Source: Pyrocephalus nanus (Eukaryota > Chordata > Aves > Passeriformes > Tyrannidae). Taken from it: a DNA stretch of 64,000 nt. This document shows, one piece after another, positions 1 to 12,310 of this stretch. Numbering within the stretch: the stretch's first letter is position 1; every line of letters starts with the position of its first letter. The stretch spans positions 7,907,001 to 7,971,000 of the forward strand of contig CM076275.1 in the NCBI GenBank assembly GCA_038380795.1, in the 5' to 3' direction. The translations under genes and the position numbers were made by a program. A model generated the notes under the pieces. It did no database searches. It worked only from the letters and a program-made list of their open reading frames with translations, and was not told the DNA's origin.

Positions 1-685
1 CCTCCTCCTTCCGCAATTTCACTTCTACCTTTAGATGCTTTGTGAATTGAAACATGGAGCTCAAAGAAACCCCTGTAACAGGGCAACCTGCTCCCAGATA
101 AACATGGGCCAAGCTAACAAGGTCCTTTTGGCTGCCTGCCTGCCTTGGGCTGATGAAGTCAAACTGCATGAGTCACAACACCAAATCCCAAAGCCAAATC
201 CCCAGTACCAAGGTAATTGCAGACATTTTGAACCAGATCAAGCTCCAAGGGCAGAGGAAAGCTAATCATAAAAGGAATAAATCAAGAAGAAATACTTGGC
301 ACTTCAATTTTTGGCAGGGAGGGGCTGATCAACTTTTACTTCGTCAGAACAAGGAGTGAAAGAGGGAGGACTCACTTTCACTCCACTCCCAGGATGCCCG
401 AGGACTTTCACATCCCTGCACAGAGAACAGCTGCTGTATGTCTTTACATCTCACAATGATAGATTCCTCGTTTAAAAATAAATCAGTACAGCCTGGGATG
501 GATGCCAACACATTTCCCCCAGTTTTCCCACATCCTACATTTTAAAGGCAGCTGATGAGCTCCATCCCTTCTGAGCCCTCATTCTTCCTTTAATAACTCC
601 CCATGTTCCCATTAAAACCAGTGCATTGCCCTCCTCACCCTTAAATTTCCCCAGAGCTGTAGTTCCCCGGTTTGGCTGCTGTTGT

Positions 686-970
686 TCAGTTTTGCATCAT
701 ACCGTGTAACTGCTTCAACAGCACTGACAGTCTGTGAAGTTCTTTTGATAACTTTTCTCCCAACATAGCACCACTGAATCCTGTGTGTACCAGGTCTAAA
801 AAACCACCTCTACTGGGTTTATCCATCTTCAAAATTACTGCCTCACCAATCACTTCTGAAAGCGTCTTAAAAGTTAAAATCAATAGTTTGGGCAAGTTGG
901 AATCATCACTTACTCTTCACATATTGATCTTGACCTTCAGGTTGATATTGTTCCCTAAATTTTAAAGAAA
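686..970 (-). pseudogene. Possible protein-like relic with a broken frame
   Basis: The minus-strand frame 686-895 (69 codons) contains a helix-like stretch MLGEKLSKELHRLSVLLKQL. Upstream, the same frame continues after one TGA as GNNINLKVKIN. A 41-nt piece there (about 918-958) is flanked by TTTAG on its 5' side and GTAAGT on its 3' side, like a small exon. I recognise no family. It could be an exon of an unseen gene, a decayed gene copy or chance. Confidence 0.15.
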
Positions 971-1203
971 GGGACCCAAGTTTGCAAAGAAGGTGCCCAA
1001 GCACACCATGTTGTGCAACACAGAGACCATTAGATCTGGGATCTCATGACACCCTCTGCCTCCCACTCCGGTTGTGTTCCCTTGTTACCTCTTATTTCAA
1101 ATTAGACTGAAAGCTCGTCATGCCAGCGGCAGTGGCTCCCTGTGGCACCACTGCAGCAAACAGGATTAATAAGCAAGACTAAAGACAGCTCTGGAAAGCT
1201 AGG

Positions 1204-1297
1204 GAAAATAAAAAAAAAAATAAAAATAATAAAAAAAAATTAAAAAAAAAATAAAAAAATAAATAAAAAAAAAAAAAAAAAAAACAAACACAAAAAA
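1204..1297. repeat. A-rich low-complexity tract
   Basis: About 90 bp of runs of A broken by single T and C bases. No LINE or processed-gene body is evident on its 5' side on the + strand. It makes a low-complexity K/N-rich frame on + and an F/L-rich frame on -, which should not be annotated as protein. Confidence 0.9.
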
Positions 1298-4200
1298 CCC
1301 AAAGATGTGGGAAGCTCTGTGCCCCTGCCCTGAATAAGGAACTCTCAAGATGCTTGAATAACTTCAAGACATCCATGAATTTGACTTCTCTATCATGTTT
1401 TTCATTTTTCACTTCTAGCCTCAGCACTTCACAAATTAGGTGAACCTAAGTGAAAGAGATTCTTTGCATGGTCTGAGATTTTTTTTTTTTTATGTTCTCT
1501 TTCATCAGCATAGCTCAAAGATTTAACTAGTCCATTCAAACTGGGTCATTTGTGTTGTAGACAACAGGGCACACTCAGCAAGCAGGGGATAAGGATTTTA
1601 GTGGCAAGAAAACAAGCAGACTGTCCTTTGTCAGCAGGCTGCGCTGTCCTAGCCCAGGATCTCACACCCTCCAAAACATGATTTGGTCACTGCTTTACTC
1701 CCCTGACTTCTGTTTTAGGACCTACCTTTGGAATTAAGCTATGCCTTCCTCAATAACAGCTAGCTGGGGAGGTGCTGTCTGACCAGCTTCCCATCTAACT
1801 GCACACAGAGCCCCCACTTCCCTTAGGTCACACAAAGATGTGCCATTTAGGCATCTGGCCATCAATTTCCAGGGGCTTTACACTGACTGAAGCACTTTTC
1901 CAGTTGCCTGAACGTGCTGACCTGGGAGCAGTGTCTGGTTTTTATCAGTTAGGATGTAGAGAAGGGAGAGATTTGCCACTGGCCACAAAGAAGCCCGTGC
2001 CTAAGACAAGAAGCTCTTACCTTCCCTGCAGGTGAGGCTGTCAGTTCACTGCCTCCCATCATCTCTCCACACTCATCTGCTGAGGTCTATGGTAACAGCA
2101 CTGAGGTTGGAGAGAGCTCACATTGCGCAGCCATTTCACCCATCTGCAGCTGAGAGTTTCTTCACTAGACACGATTGTTGTAACAAAAAGCTTTCAGTGA
2201 CAGAAACCCCTGGGCCAAAGTTTAATTCTAATAGTTGAGGTTTATAACAGTTCAGATGTCACTGCTTCTCAGGCCTTAACTCCTTTCTCCCCCTGCCCAT
2301 CCTCCCTAAGAGCACCATTTCTGCAAGTCCACCCCTCCCAGAACTAGCACTGGATTTTCCTTCTACAGGACCTTCTGACACCAAAAATAAAGCCCAAGCA
2401 GTGGTTCTGATGATTTTCTCTAAGTAGGCAGAGTGGGACTGCCCTAATAGCAACATATCCTTGGACAGTAGTGCAGTCCCTGGTAACATGGACTTCCAGA
2501 GAAAATGGCTCTGGGGATTACAGAGGGAACATTCAGTGCCCAAGTCAGCTCACTTACAAAAGACAACAGAACTGGAAAGCAGAGCTGTCATTCCATGGGA
2601 AATCCTCATTTTCAAATGATTAGTTTTGCTTTTAATCATCGTTCATACAACTGGTGGCCAGGACCAGAGGATTTGCAGGCAAAATTTAACCTCCCCGTCT
2701 CACTCTTTGCTTGCAGCTGTCATTACAAAAACCCACAAATTAGACCATCATATTTGCATGCCATTTAACTTGGCATGACAGTTTTCCTGCTGGGAGGAAA
2801 GCTTCCTTGGGATGGGTGGGGTAGGGCTGTCCAGGAACAAAACCCTTTTCTACAGAAAAGGAGGAAGAAGATTGTTATGCCTTGCCTTGTCCCAAAGTTT
2901 TGGAGTGAAGGCACTTATGGCAAGAGCAAATGAGTGCTCAGCAGCACTTTAGTGATGTGGTTTAAGCAGAAGAAAAAAAACAAACCTTTTTTGAGCATGG
3001 AGCTAAGCAAGCCCCAGGCAGTAATGGGTACACGATGAATAACAAATCCATCTGAAGCAAGATGCGTGAGTCAACCCAGATGAAGAGTTCCTTATAGTTC
3101 CTCCCTCCCCCCTGCCTTTGGCTGTTCCTTGGAAAACCTATATGCGTTATAAGGGTGCCCACAAAACAAACATTTGGCTGCTTTCTTGAAGAAACCTTGG
3201 AGAGCCCAAAACTGGCTGTGTGGGCTGAGTACTCAGCAGAGTACAAGAACCAAAGCAAAAAGAAACCTCCTCAGGGGCTGTTAGAGCATTTGGGATGGGG
3301 GAAATGGAGCAGAAATCTTTGTAGAAAAGCTATTTACATCTGTTTGACCCTCATAAAACAGGTCCCCAAGCTCTTCTTCACTTGGAGAGATTTGGATGAC
3401 AGGCTGCAGCAGCAGTTTGATCCTTCCCAGGGGAAAGGAGTGGGGCAGAGCAGCCACGGGTAACCACCAAGCACACACATCCTGTGCCGCAGGCAGAGCC
3501 ATCCCACCTGCTCTGCCAGGCAGGAATGGGACCACAGGAGGCTCCCTGCAGGGACCAGGGTGCTGCCTGCAGTGCTGCCTCCTGGCTCACAGTCGCAGGA
3601 GAAGCCAATGAAAGTGAAAGATACCTGAACCCTCCTCCAGACTCCACCTTGCCCCCCGCCCCCAGTCTTCTCTGACAGGCTGCTCCTCCCTAGGACGCTA
3701 TTCATCCTCGCCCACTCAAATCCCTTGATCTGCTTGCCAGGCTGCTCCAGGAGGGTCTGTCTGCCTCCATACTGCCAGCTACCACAGGGTTGCAGCTCAG
3801 CTCTAGGCTACCACAAGGCCAGGTGGCTTCAGGTCTGGTCTTCCCTTGCTTTTTTTTTCCAAATGCCTGTTGGAGGTCTACAAGTTCACCCTTCCCAATA
3901 CCACATGCTGGCCCCAGGCCTTGAGAAAGCAAATCCTGTGTACTAAGAGTCCAAGACTTTTGCAGAAATGAGTGTAGATGCACACAAGTGACCAACCCAG
4001 GTCCTGCTGCAGGTCTGGAGTCAGGCTCACACATAGCTCACTGCCCCCTCTGCCTCCACATTTGCTATCACCACAACCTTCCTCACCCAGAGACCACCAC
4101 CATCTCCAGGTTTCCCTGCATCTCGAGTGGCACAAAGCCAGGAGGACTGTGGAGGTGACCTGCTTGCCAGGGGCCATGGACAGCAGAGAAATGAGATGGA

Positions 4201-5271
4201 AGAGATCTGACTTGCACAGTCCTACATCCAGCAGTCCCCCAGCAACTTTGTTCCAATGGGAGGTAGACTACAAGAGGTGGCAGATGAATGCTGACCCATC
4301 TTTACATGCTCTGTCCTTCCAAAAGGAACATTTCAAGTCTGGTCTCGTTCAGGGCAGTGCTGGGTGTGCCAACCAGCTCTGCTGCTGGCTCTGTCCCTGC
4401 TCATCCTGCAGGACAAAGTCTTTCCCTGTTCACTACTCTAAGAAGAGAGAAAATTGTTTTAAATTCCCTCTGTGGATGTCCTGCAGTACATGCACAATGC
4501 AAAGGGCTTGTCCTAAGGGCTGGCACACAGACCCCAGGAGCTCTCTGTCTCAAACTCAGAGCATTGGCCACTCCATGGGAGCTCCCTGTTCCCTAGGAAT
4601 GGGTCATCCCATTGTGGCAGGAAATCCTCAGCAGGCTCATCCTCCGTCAGGCACTCAGCACCATGAACAGCCAAGTGAGCGTTGCCTCCTCCTCCTTCAG
4701 CCTGTTGAGCAACCTCCAGTGGGTGGACACACACCCAGGCTAAACACAGCTCGAGTACTGCCACCCCCACCCGCCATGGCTTATACCCAGGTCACCAAAC
4801 ACATTCTTGCTTTGGGTGCGCTGGTTCTCATGCTCCTCCCGGGGAGGGAGCCCGTGTTACTCAACCCCACTCTGCCTCTGGTTTCCCCTACACTGAACCC
4901 GGAACCAGATTTCACTCATCACAAAACGTGTCAGCCCTTCTTGCCACACGGCTCTGTTCCAAGGGCTGGGAGGATACAGTGCTGCCACCTCTACAGCCAG
5001 AGCTGTACCTTGCCACTTGGGCTGCAGCCTGACAGCCCATCCCCAAGAGCAGGGGTGCAGGCTGGCCCAGGACTTAATAGGGAGGGAAAGGTCTCAGTGT
5101 TACAATTGCCATCGTCCCTAATCCCTGTGTTTGACACAGGTCAGCCCCTGAGGTGCCTGGCACCTGAAGAGCAGGGGGTGAAGGCTCACGGTGCCTCCTC
5201 AGCACAGCCTTTACCTCCACATGACACGCTGAGCTTTTGCAATCCTGGTTAGTACCAATCTGCCCTATTTC

Positions 5272-5466
5272 AACTTCAAAGTACTCCACAAACATTAACC
5301 AATTAATCCTCTCACCACCCTCCAAGGGAGGCAAGCATCTTTATTTTTATCCATTTCCCCATCAGTAAGAAGGAGAGAGTTAAGTGCCTTTCCTAAGGCC
5401 ATCCCTCACTGATTCCCAGCTGCCTGCACTTGCCTCCCAGCCCCAGGCTTGGGCCACTAGAGGAAG
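5272..5466 (+). repeat. MIR-like ancient amniote repeat
   Basis: It contains the landmarks of MIR-type core repeats in order: AAAGTACTCCACAAACATTA, AATTAATCCTCTCACCACCC, a segment resembling TTATTATCCCCATTTTACAG, GAGTTAAGTGCCTTTCCTAA, and an end resembling CAGGCTTGGGCCACTAGAGG. It is diverged but collinear over nearly 200 bp. I infer the family from the core sequence; a repeat-library search would fix the subfamily. Confidence 0.7.
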
Positions 5467-8104
5467 GGACAGGTACACCTCACACAGAGGAAATGCTGCA
5501 GGAATCGTAGCAACTAAACCAAGCAACTTTGTTTTTCTCCATGCCTCATATGACTTGGCTTCTTGAGCACTTTCTGTTTATCAGTCAAGGACCTGGAAGG
5601 AAAGTGATCTGAGACAAGTGAGACAGAGCAGGCCACCAACAGAGCAACCAGGACCAGCTGGAGAGCCAGGGGCACAGACACAATAAGTGTTTTTAGCAAG
5701 CCAGGAAAAGCCTGCATCTTGCAATAAAAAACAGAGCTCAGCAGGGATGGTACCAGAGTAAGGGGACAAACTTTGATGTGACCACAGCTAGACAGACAGC
5801 CAAGACATGACATGAGCTTCTGGCAGTGCTTAAAACTGGGGCAGAACAGCTCATTCTGCACTTGAAGTCACACTTATTTCCTCCAGCTTGGGCAGAGCTC
5901 AGTTTAGGGAACCCCATAAACCTCTGAGGCATTGCTAAGGGCAGGGAGCTGGAAAGGGAGCTGGTGAAATTGCGGGAAGTCAGCATGTGTCACACCAGCA
6001 AGATGGCAGCTCACTCAGGGTGGGACTCGTGTCACAGGGACTGATATTCTCCCTCAGCCATGCTCTGCATCAATCAGGACTCATTCAAACACTGCCAGCA
6101 AGGAGCACAGCACCCACATTCACCAGGTACCTCCAAGGTATAACCAGTCAAAAAAAGTCATTTCAAGTGACAAACTGCTTTATTTGTTGAAGACATGGAA
6201 TGCCCTCCTCTCTTCCTCAGCAGACAGCAGGCAGAACTCTCATGCAAGGGCAACCAGGTATGCTGAAGAGGAGGGAAGGAAACACCCTGGTCCCTAACAG
6301 CCCCAAGACAGGGAGCTGTGGAGAAGGAAAGCAGAGTGCACACATGCACAAGGAGGGGTTGCACACCAGAGCCCATCATTGGTGATGGCTGCATTTACTA
6401 TAACCTTTTCAGGAATATTACTACTCACCCAGGAGAAGGGACAGCCTGAGCGGCAGGAGTGCTCCTGCTCTTCCCATGACGCTGTGGGATGGGCCAGGCA
6501 GGGCTAGGATGTTGCTACCAGCTCCCTTTCACTTCAGCAGCAATTTCTGTCCCCAGGGTTCCTCAGAGCATGTGAGTGAAAGTCTCTCTGCTTTTGCAAC
6601 ACCACTGACCCAGAGTGGGAGTCCTGTTCCTACTCCGCTGCTCCAGTGGCAGGAAAAACCCACAATTGCAGGGTTTACAAGGAAGCACTGGTTCATTTTT
6701 CTCATCATTCCCAGTGGCTGTGGCTCAGCTCTACCTGCTGACCATTATTCATTACCACTCACCCCGAGATCCCAAATTGCTCACTAAACCTTGTGAAGAT
6801 GTAGGGATTCCAAAGCCTTTTGGATGGAGAGGGGCAGCCTTTAAACAACGCTCTGCAATGTTAGATCAATACTGGAAAGAGCTGAAATCAGTCTAGTGTC
6901 TTGCTGAAGCAGCAGGAGAATTTCAGGCAGATGAAATGCAATTCTCTAACTGCAGTTATTAGAGACAGTGAGGGTAGAAGCCTTACTTCTATTCCAGATA
7001 CAGCACCATCCCAAGGGAAGGCTTTTCTTAGCATCAAGAATCACTATGTACTGTTTTAAACAGGTATTCAGAACATGCCTAAATTTATTGCTAAGCACAG
7101 ATCTCAAGTCACAGTAGCACCTTAAAGAGCCAGATTTGTCCACCTACACAGGGGGTGTCACATCTGCACCTACAGTGTGGATGCAAATAGGCCCCAGGGA
7201 GGGGAAGCAGAGCTGTGGCTGCCCCAGGTCCCGTTCCCACAGGAGCACCCCAAGGAGCAGGGAGAACATGGGGCTGGCTCATGGCAGACAGTGCCACCTG
7301 CTGACACCTGGTCCCCGTCCCATTCCTGCCACTGGGACCCCCAAGCACCCTCCCACCTCATCAGTTATAACTCTCATGCAAGCCAGACCCCAAAAGCAGC
7401 AGTTTTTCTGTATAATATTCTTGTCTACTCATTGGGCTGTTCCCCCTTTCCATGTGGTGGTGTGGGACTGAGCTGCTGGATGATGCACTGTCTGGTCATG
7501 ACCTTCAGTGTAGCATGGGATTTGACACCTCATGCCAATACTGTTTATCAAGGAAAGGAGAAAAACACAGATACTTGCCTTGGGATTCAGCAAGGAACAA
7601 TTTCTGAGTGTGCTTTGTCTCCCTTCACAAATTAAAACCCTGTCCTTGGGTAAAGTTCTTGAGCATTGACATCATCTCTTCCCCTCCTGAACCTTTCACT
7701 GCTTTGTTAGGGCATGGAGAGGAGCCCAAGCTGCCTAGAAACACCTTGGAGATGAACATGCAGACCACCTCACCCTATTCGTGCACTATGATTAGATGTG
7801 CATTTGAATACTGCAATTGCATGGCATGGCCACAAACCCAGTATACCTTAGATAACAGTTGTGGGGTTTACTTTGACCTCATAGTGATGCAAAACCCTCA
7901 CAAAATTCCTATAAACTCCTCCAGGTAGCCTTTGCAGCATGGCCCAAAACAGAATTAAAACCTAGAACAACCCAAGCTCGGCAAGACTCTGAAACGTTCA
8001 CTACAAGAAATTTCTTAATGGATGGGTGGATTCTTTATCATATTGCCAAGCTTATAAGCCTTTAACTTGCACTTCTTTTTCTTAAAAGTGATTGAAAGGT
8101 GGAA

Positions 8105-8137
8105 TCCCTCCCTCCCTCCCTCCCCCCATCCCCCCCA
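8105..8137. repeat. (CCCT)n and C-rich tract
   Basis: Five to six CCCT units followed by two long C runs. The minus strand has at least four G runs of three or more bases and could form a G-quadruplex. Confidence 0.85.
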
Positions 8138-10716
8138 AGAAATCTACTTTCCAAGCCATTTTCAAGCCCAAGTTTGCTTTTTCATTAACTAGCCACCAAG
8201 ATATTTAGATTTCATTCTTTAACCAACAGCTTGTTAACCTTAGCCATTCACTTCTCAAATATGGCAAAAGAGTTCACTATGGCAGATACTTAAACCAGTT
8301 TACAAAACGAAGTGCAAGCTAAAGGGGAAATCCCCAGCAAGAGGAGTGACATATTCTTTGTGTGTGAACTACCATTTTTACCAAATATTTACCCTGCAGC
8401 AGTCACTACAAGCTCCAGTACCATTGTGCCAGATATCAGATAATATGCACATGTTAAAAGGCAATATTCTTTTCTGTAGAAATTGCAAAGAGAAAAAAGA
8501 CAAAAGACAAGGGAACCGTCTCATGTGGAAGCAAAACCAGAAATTGACTTGCCTAAATCATGCAATGAATGCCAATACTGAGTTGAGCACACTAATTTAC
8601 GTATAAAACATGCTCATTAGATATATTAAAGGCCACGGGACACTGCTATGAGTCTGTATAAACAGCACCAGCCTGTACTACTCAATTCTCACTTGCAAAT
8701 CATACCCCCAAATCTTCCCTCCTCCTGCCCTGCCCTCCTCCCCTTATAGGCACTCTACGCTAATTTTAGAGCCAATTAAATTAAACCTCTGACTCACCTC
8801 AGATCTCTGATTTAGGCTGACACAGTCATTGCTAAAAGACCTCTCTGTGCTGTTATTTGGCATCATTCCCCCAAACATGCCTGACTCTGCCTCTGCCGCA
8901 GCCTGGTGAGGACCATCAGCTCATGGAAAATGCGGGGGGCAAGAGCAAAAACCCAAGGAAGACTCTCAAAAAAAAAAAAAAAGACAAAGAAACAATCAAC
9001 CACCACCTTATGCATCCATGGCCAGCTTGCCTATGACACAGCAGCATTGCACTGCCCTGACTCCATGGAAGGGATATCTGAGGATTTAATCAACATGCAC
9101 GTTTCACTCCAGAAATCAGGAAGACAACATCCAGACCTTTCCATTGTTACCCAGCTATCTCATTCTCAGCCAGGGAACAGCAGCCAGGCTCTGGATGTGC
9201 CCAAGAAGGAACAAAGCTTTCAAATACTGTATTTCGTACAGTTTACAAAGAGGGAATGGAGTTCATTGCCCACAAAGTCCCTTCTTAAAATTCATTCCTC
9301 AACAGGAATGCAACCAGTCCCAAAAATATAGGCCTGTTTCTCAGGAGCCCACTCTGGCTCTCCTGCAGTGGGAGTTGTTGGTGAGTACAGAGCCCTGTGT
9401 AGGTGCCAGCACAGCAGGGCTACCCATAAACCTGGCACACACCAAAGTCCTGCCTGCCTGCCCAGGAGCAGAGGCAGACAGCTCTGACTGGAGAGCCTCT
9501 GAGCCATCTGAGAAAGATCCCCCCCTAGAGAGGAACCACTGAGTCAAAAATCAACATTTCTCCCCACATCCTCAAAACACATGGCTCTGAAACCAAATAA
9601 ACTGTCATAGGTCACACACCAGATTTCAAATAAAGCCCTACAAAAGCAAGGCAATCCCTGAGAGTATACTCAGTCCCCTACTGCCCCAAGTCTCATTATT
9701 ACCTGGAATTCAACTTAATTTAAGAACTCACACTCTGTCTGCAACCCAATTACAGCAGGACCTGCTTCTTCGTGTTGCAGTGCCCAAGGCAGTTCCAACA
9801 CAATCCCACTGCTGCCTGCCCAAACCATCCAGCCTCCCTCTAAGTGCAGGGGGCACATATTTATACTATCAGGAGGAGTCACATACCTTGGGCCAGCTGA
9901 GCTTGTTTCCCAGCCTTTTTCTTTTCAGTTTCCCTCCCTCAGTCAGAGTGTTAAAGTGGCACAGGAGAACTAAATTCAATTAACAGGATTAATAGCAATT
10001 AAGCCCCTATTGGAGCCAGGGTTGTGCGCTTTAGTCCTGGAAAGAAACTACATGTCACTGCAGCAAGATAAGCAGCAGGTGATGCCAGAAGCTTTTTATT
10101 TACAAGGAGAGAAATTGGTTGTCTTTCTGGAAGTCATCTCCTCCTCCTCCTCCCCCCTCCTCTGATCAGAATTTGGCCCAGATGGAGGCAATTCCCTTCC
10201 AGCCTGCTCCTGCCTCAGCCCCGCTCTTTGCACATGGGAGAGCTCAGCTTCCTCTGAACACCAGTTAAAGGGTCTGAATAAACCATATTGAGGCTGCTCT
10301 CTTTTTCTATGTCTGTATAAAAAAAAAAATCCCATCTCACAGCTTGTGTGGGAAAGAGCAGAGCACTTGGATGTGAGGCTGAAGATCCCTTTAGTTTGCC
10401 TTATCTGTGGGATTTGCTCCTGACAACCTGGCCCTGCTGTGCACGGAGGCTCTGCCAAGAGTACCAGTCCCAGCTACTGGCACACTGGGATGTTCCCACT
10501 CCCAGGCAGAGTCCTGACCCTTCCCACAGAGGGGTCCATCAAGGCAGGAAGGAACTGTCACTCTGGCAATACATTCTCCAGTCTCACTCCTTTATCACAG
10601 CACCTCACAGTAGCTATTTTAGCTACAGAGCAGCTCTCTGGCTTCCTGTGTAGTTCCTTAGTGTTCTTCCTAATTGAGGGCTTTTAACATTAACAGCATT
10701 TAGCAGCTGTTCTTCC

Positions 10717-10775
10717 GGCGGGGGGGTGTAGGGGGAGGAATGGGGGGAGGAGGTGGGTGGGTGAAGGGAAGGCAC
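10717..10775. repeat. G-rich tract with G-quadruplex potential
   Basis: The + strand carries runs of 7, 5, 6, 3, 3 and 3 G within about 55 bp, separated by 1-5 bases (for example GGGGGAGGAATGGGGGG). This is a strong match to the G-quadruplex pattern. No gene start is recognised nearby. Confidence 0.85.
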
Positions 10776-11376
10776 CAAATCTTTTATTTAAATTTCTTCT
10801 GTAAGAAGTGGAAACGTGACCCACATCCTAAGCAGGTGTCCCTCAACTGACAAGCCTTTACCACTCTGCAAGGGGCTCCTTTCAGCCACTGATCCCATGA
10901 CCTGCTGAATTCACTAGTCCATACACCATCCCAAGCAGGAACCAGAGATCTCTGGCTGAATATTTCCTCCAGAGCCAGGCAAGGAGCTCTTTGTGGTTTG
11001 GCGGGAGCTGGAGTCTCCCAGCTCTGGTGCTGGGCCATTGGTGTCCTCTCCCTGCTGTGCCACTTGTGAATGAAATACTGGATAAAATGGGATGGGTTTG
11101 CCAGGGGTTCCTGTCTGTGAAGGGGCAGAGCAGCAGCAGCTGGGGCTGTGGGGTCTCCCCAGGAGATGGGTGCTGTGGGCAGCAGCCACCAAGCAAAATG
11201 GAAAATGGGTTAGGAGGGTAGTGTAGGACACACTGAGGTTGATGTTTGCAATTCCTCTCCAGACAGGGTGGGATCAGCACTGCAGAAAGCTGCCTGAGAG
11301 GAAGAGAGCTTGGATTTACTTTTGTCTAGGCCTTGAGTGTTTTGAAGTCCGGAGAGAGGCAAGAAGCAACAAGCTC

Positions 11377-11457
11377 CACCAGTGCCCTCAGGATATTGCA
11401 AGAGTCACCAGTCAAAAGCGTTCAAAGATCACAAACCAGACCCAGATGATCATGAAT
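11377..11457 (+). repeat. Unidentified dispersed repeat, copy A
   Basis: About 80 bp from CACCAGTGCC through AGAGTCACCAGTCAAAAGC, TTCAAAGATCACAAA and CAGACCCA-ATGAT match copy B (17691-17773, opposite strand), with a handful of substitutions and a three-base indel. One reading frame, VTSQK-SKIT-QTQMI, is open in both copies. I do not recognise the family. Confidence 0.75.
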
Positions 11458-11999
11458 CACGGCTTAGAAACCGCAAATGGTTCTTTAGCCTCTTCAAAAT
11501 AATGGCATTTACCAACAGGCTCGTTTGGAGTGGTTCACATTTTCCAGCTTTCATCTGAACCAAAGAGAGAGAGAATGGGCTAAAGCAGAAGCAGAGCTCC
11601 TCGAGCAGTCCCGGTGCCCAGGAACTGGGGTGCTAACAGGGGTGTTGCAACACCTGGCACAAGTGCCACAGTGCCCTTCCAGGACACTGCAATGTGGCAG
11701 TGCCAGCTGTGAGGGGATCTCTAAACTGGTTCCGTCTCTCTCCAGGGCCCATCTGACTGGGGGTGCAGGTGAGGCCAGCCCGCACTCACCTTTGGAAGTC
11801 TGAAGGATGGCAAACAACATTGTTTGAAGATGCTTCCTGTGCTTTTCATTAAGGAACACACACAGGTGATGTTAAGTGCTCGAACGTGGTAAAACACCAC
11901 CGGCTCCTTCGATCCACGTGCATGGGCAATCCTGAGGCTTCAGACAGAGCAAGACCTAAATCCAATAACGTACATGCAGTAAAGCTCTTACATGTCATC

Positions 12000-12310
12000 A
12001 ATGTTTTAACCCCCTCTTTTAAATATTAATTTAATGGAAGAGCATAAAAGCAATATGCTTGAAAGCCCAGGGTCATTTAGTCTATTGCCCTGTTCTCAGG
12101 AAAATCCCAGAGACCTCCTCAGTTCACTGCTGACTTTCTCAGTCTTATAACATTAGTTCTAGTAATAATAATACATCATCATAAATGCAAAGCTGGTCAT
12201 CATGATAATTATTTATGACTTATGCTTCTGGCCGAGACTGAATATTTCTGTAGAGGTTTTAATTATCATTTATGCATCTTTGTTCCACGTCCATAAAAAT
12301 CCCAGAGCTC
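12000..12310. promoter_or_regulatory. AT-rich segment resembling a conserved noncoding element
   Basis: It is dense in homeobox- and POU-like words: AATTTAAT, ATGCAAAG, ATGATAATTATTTATGAC, TTAATTATCATTTATGCAT. No repeat or frame explains it. It looks like a developmental enhancer, but conservation cannot be judged from one sequence. Confidence 0.25.

Larger units (their letters stand above)
1..5271. other. Gene-poor interval, left end
   Basis: Apart from the A-rich tract at 1204-1297 and the protein-like relic near 0.7-0.97 kb, I see no gene. From about 3.4 to 5.25 kb the + strand is C-rich and T/A-poor at stop positions. This leaves a 424-codon frame (3978-5252) that has no recognisable domain and is rich in Pro, Ser, His and Gln. 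Confidence 0.5.

Noticed and set aside
1179..1427. F/L-rich hydrophobic frame on -
   Set aside because: Translation of the A-rich tract read on the other strand.
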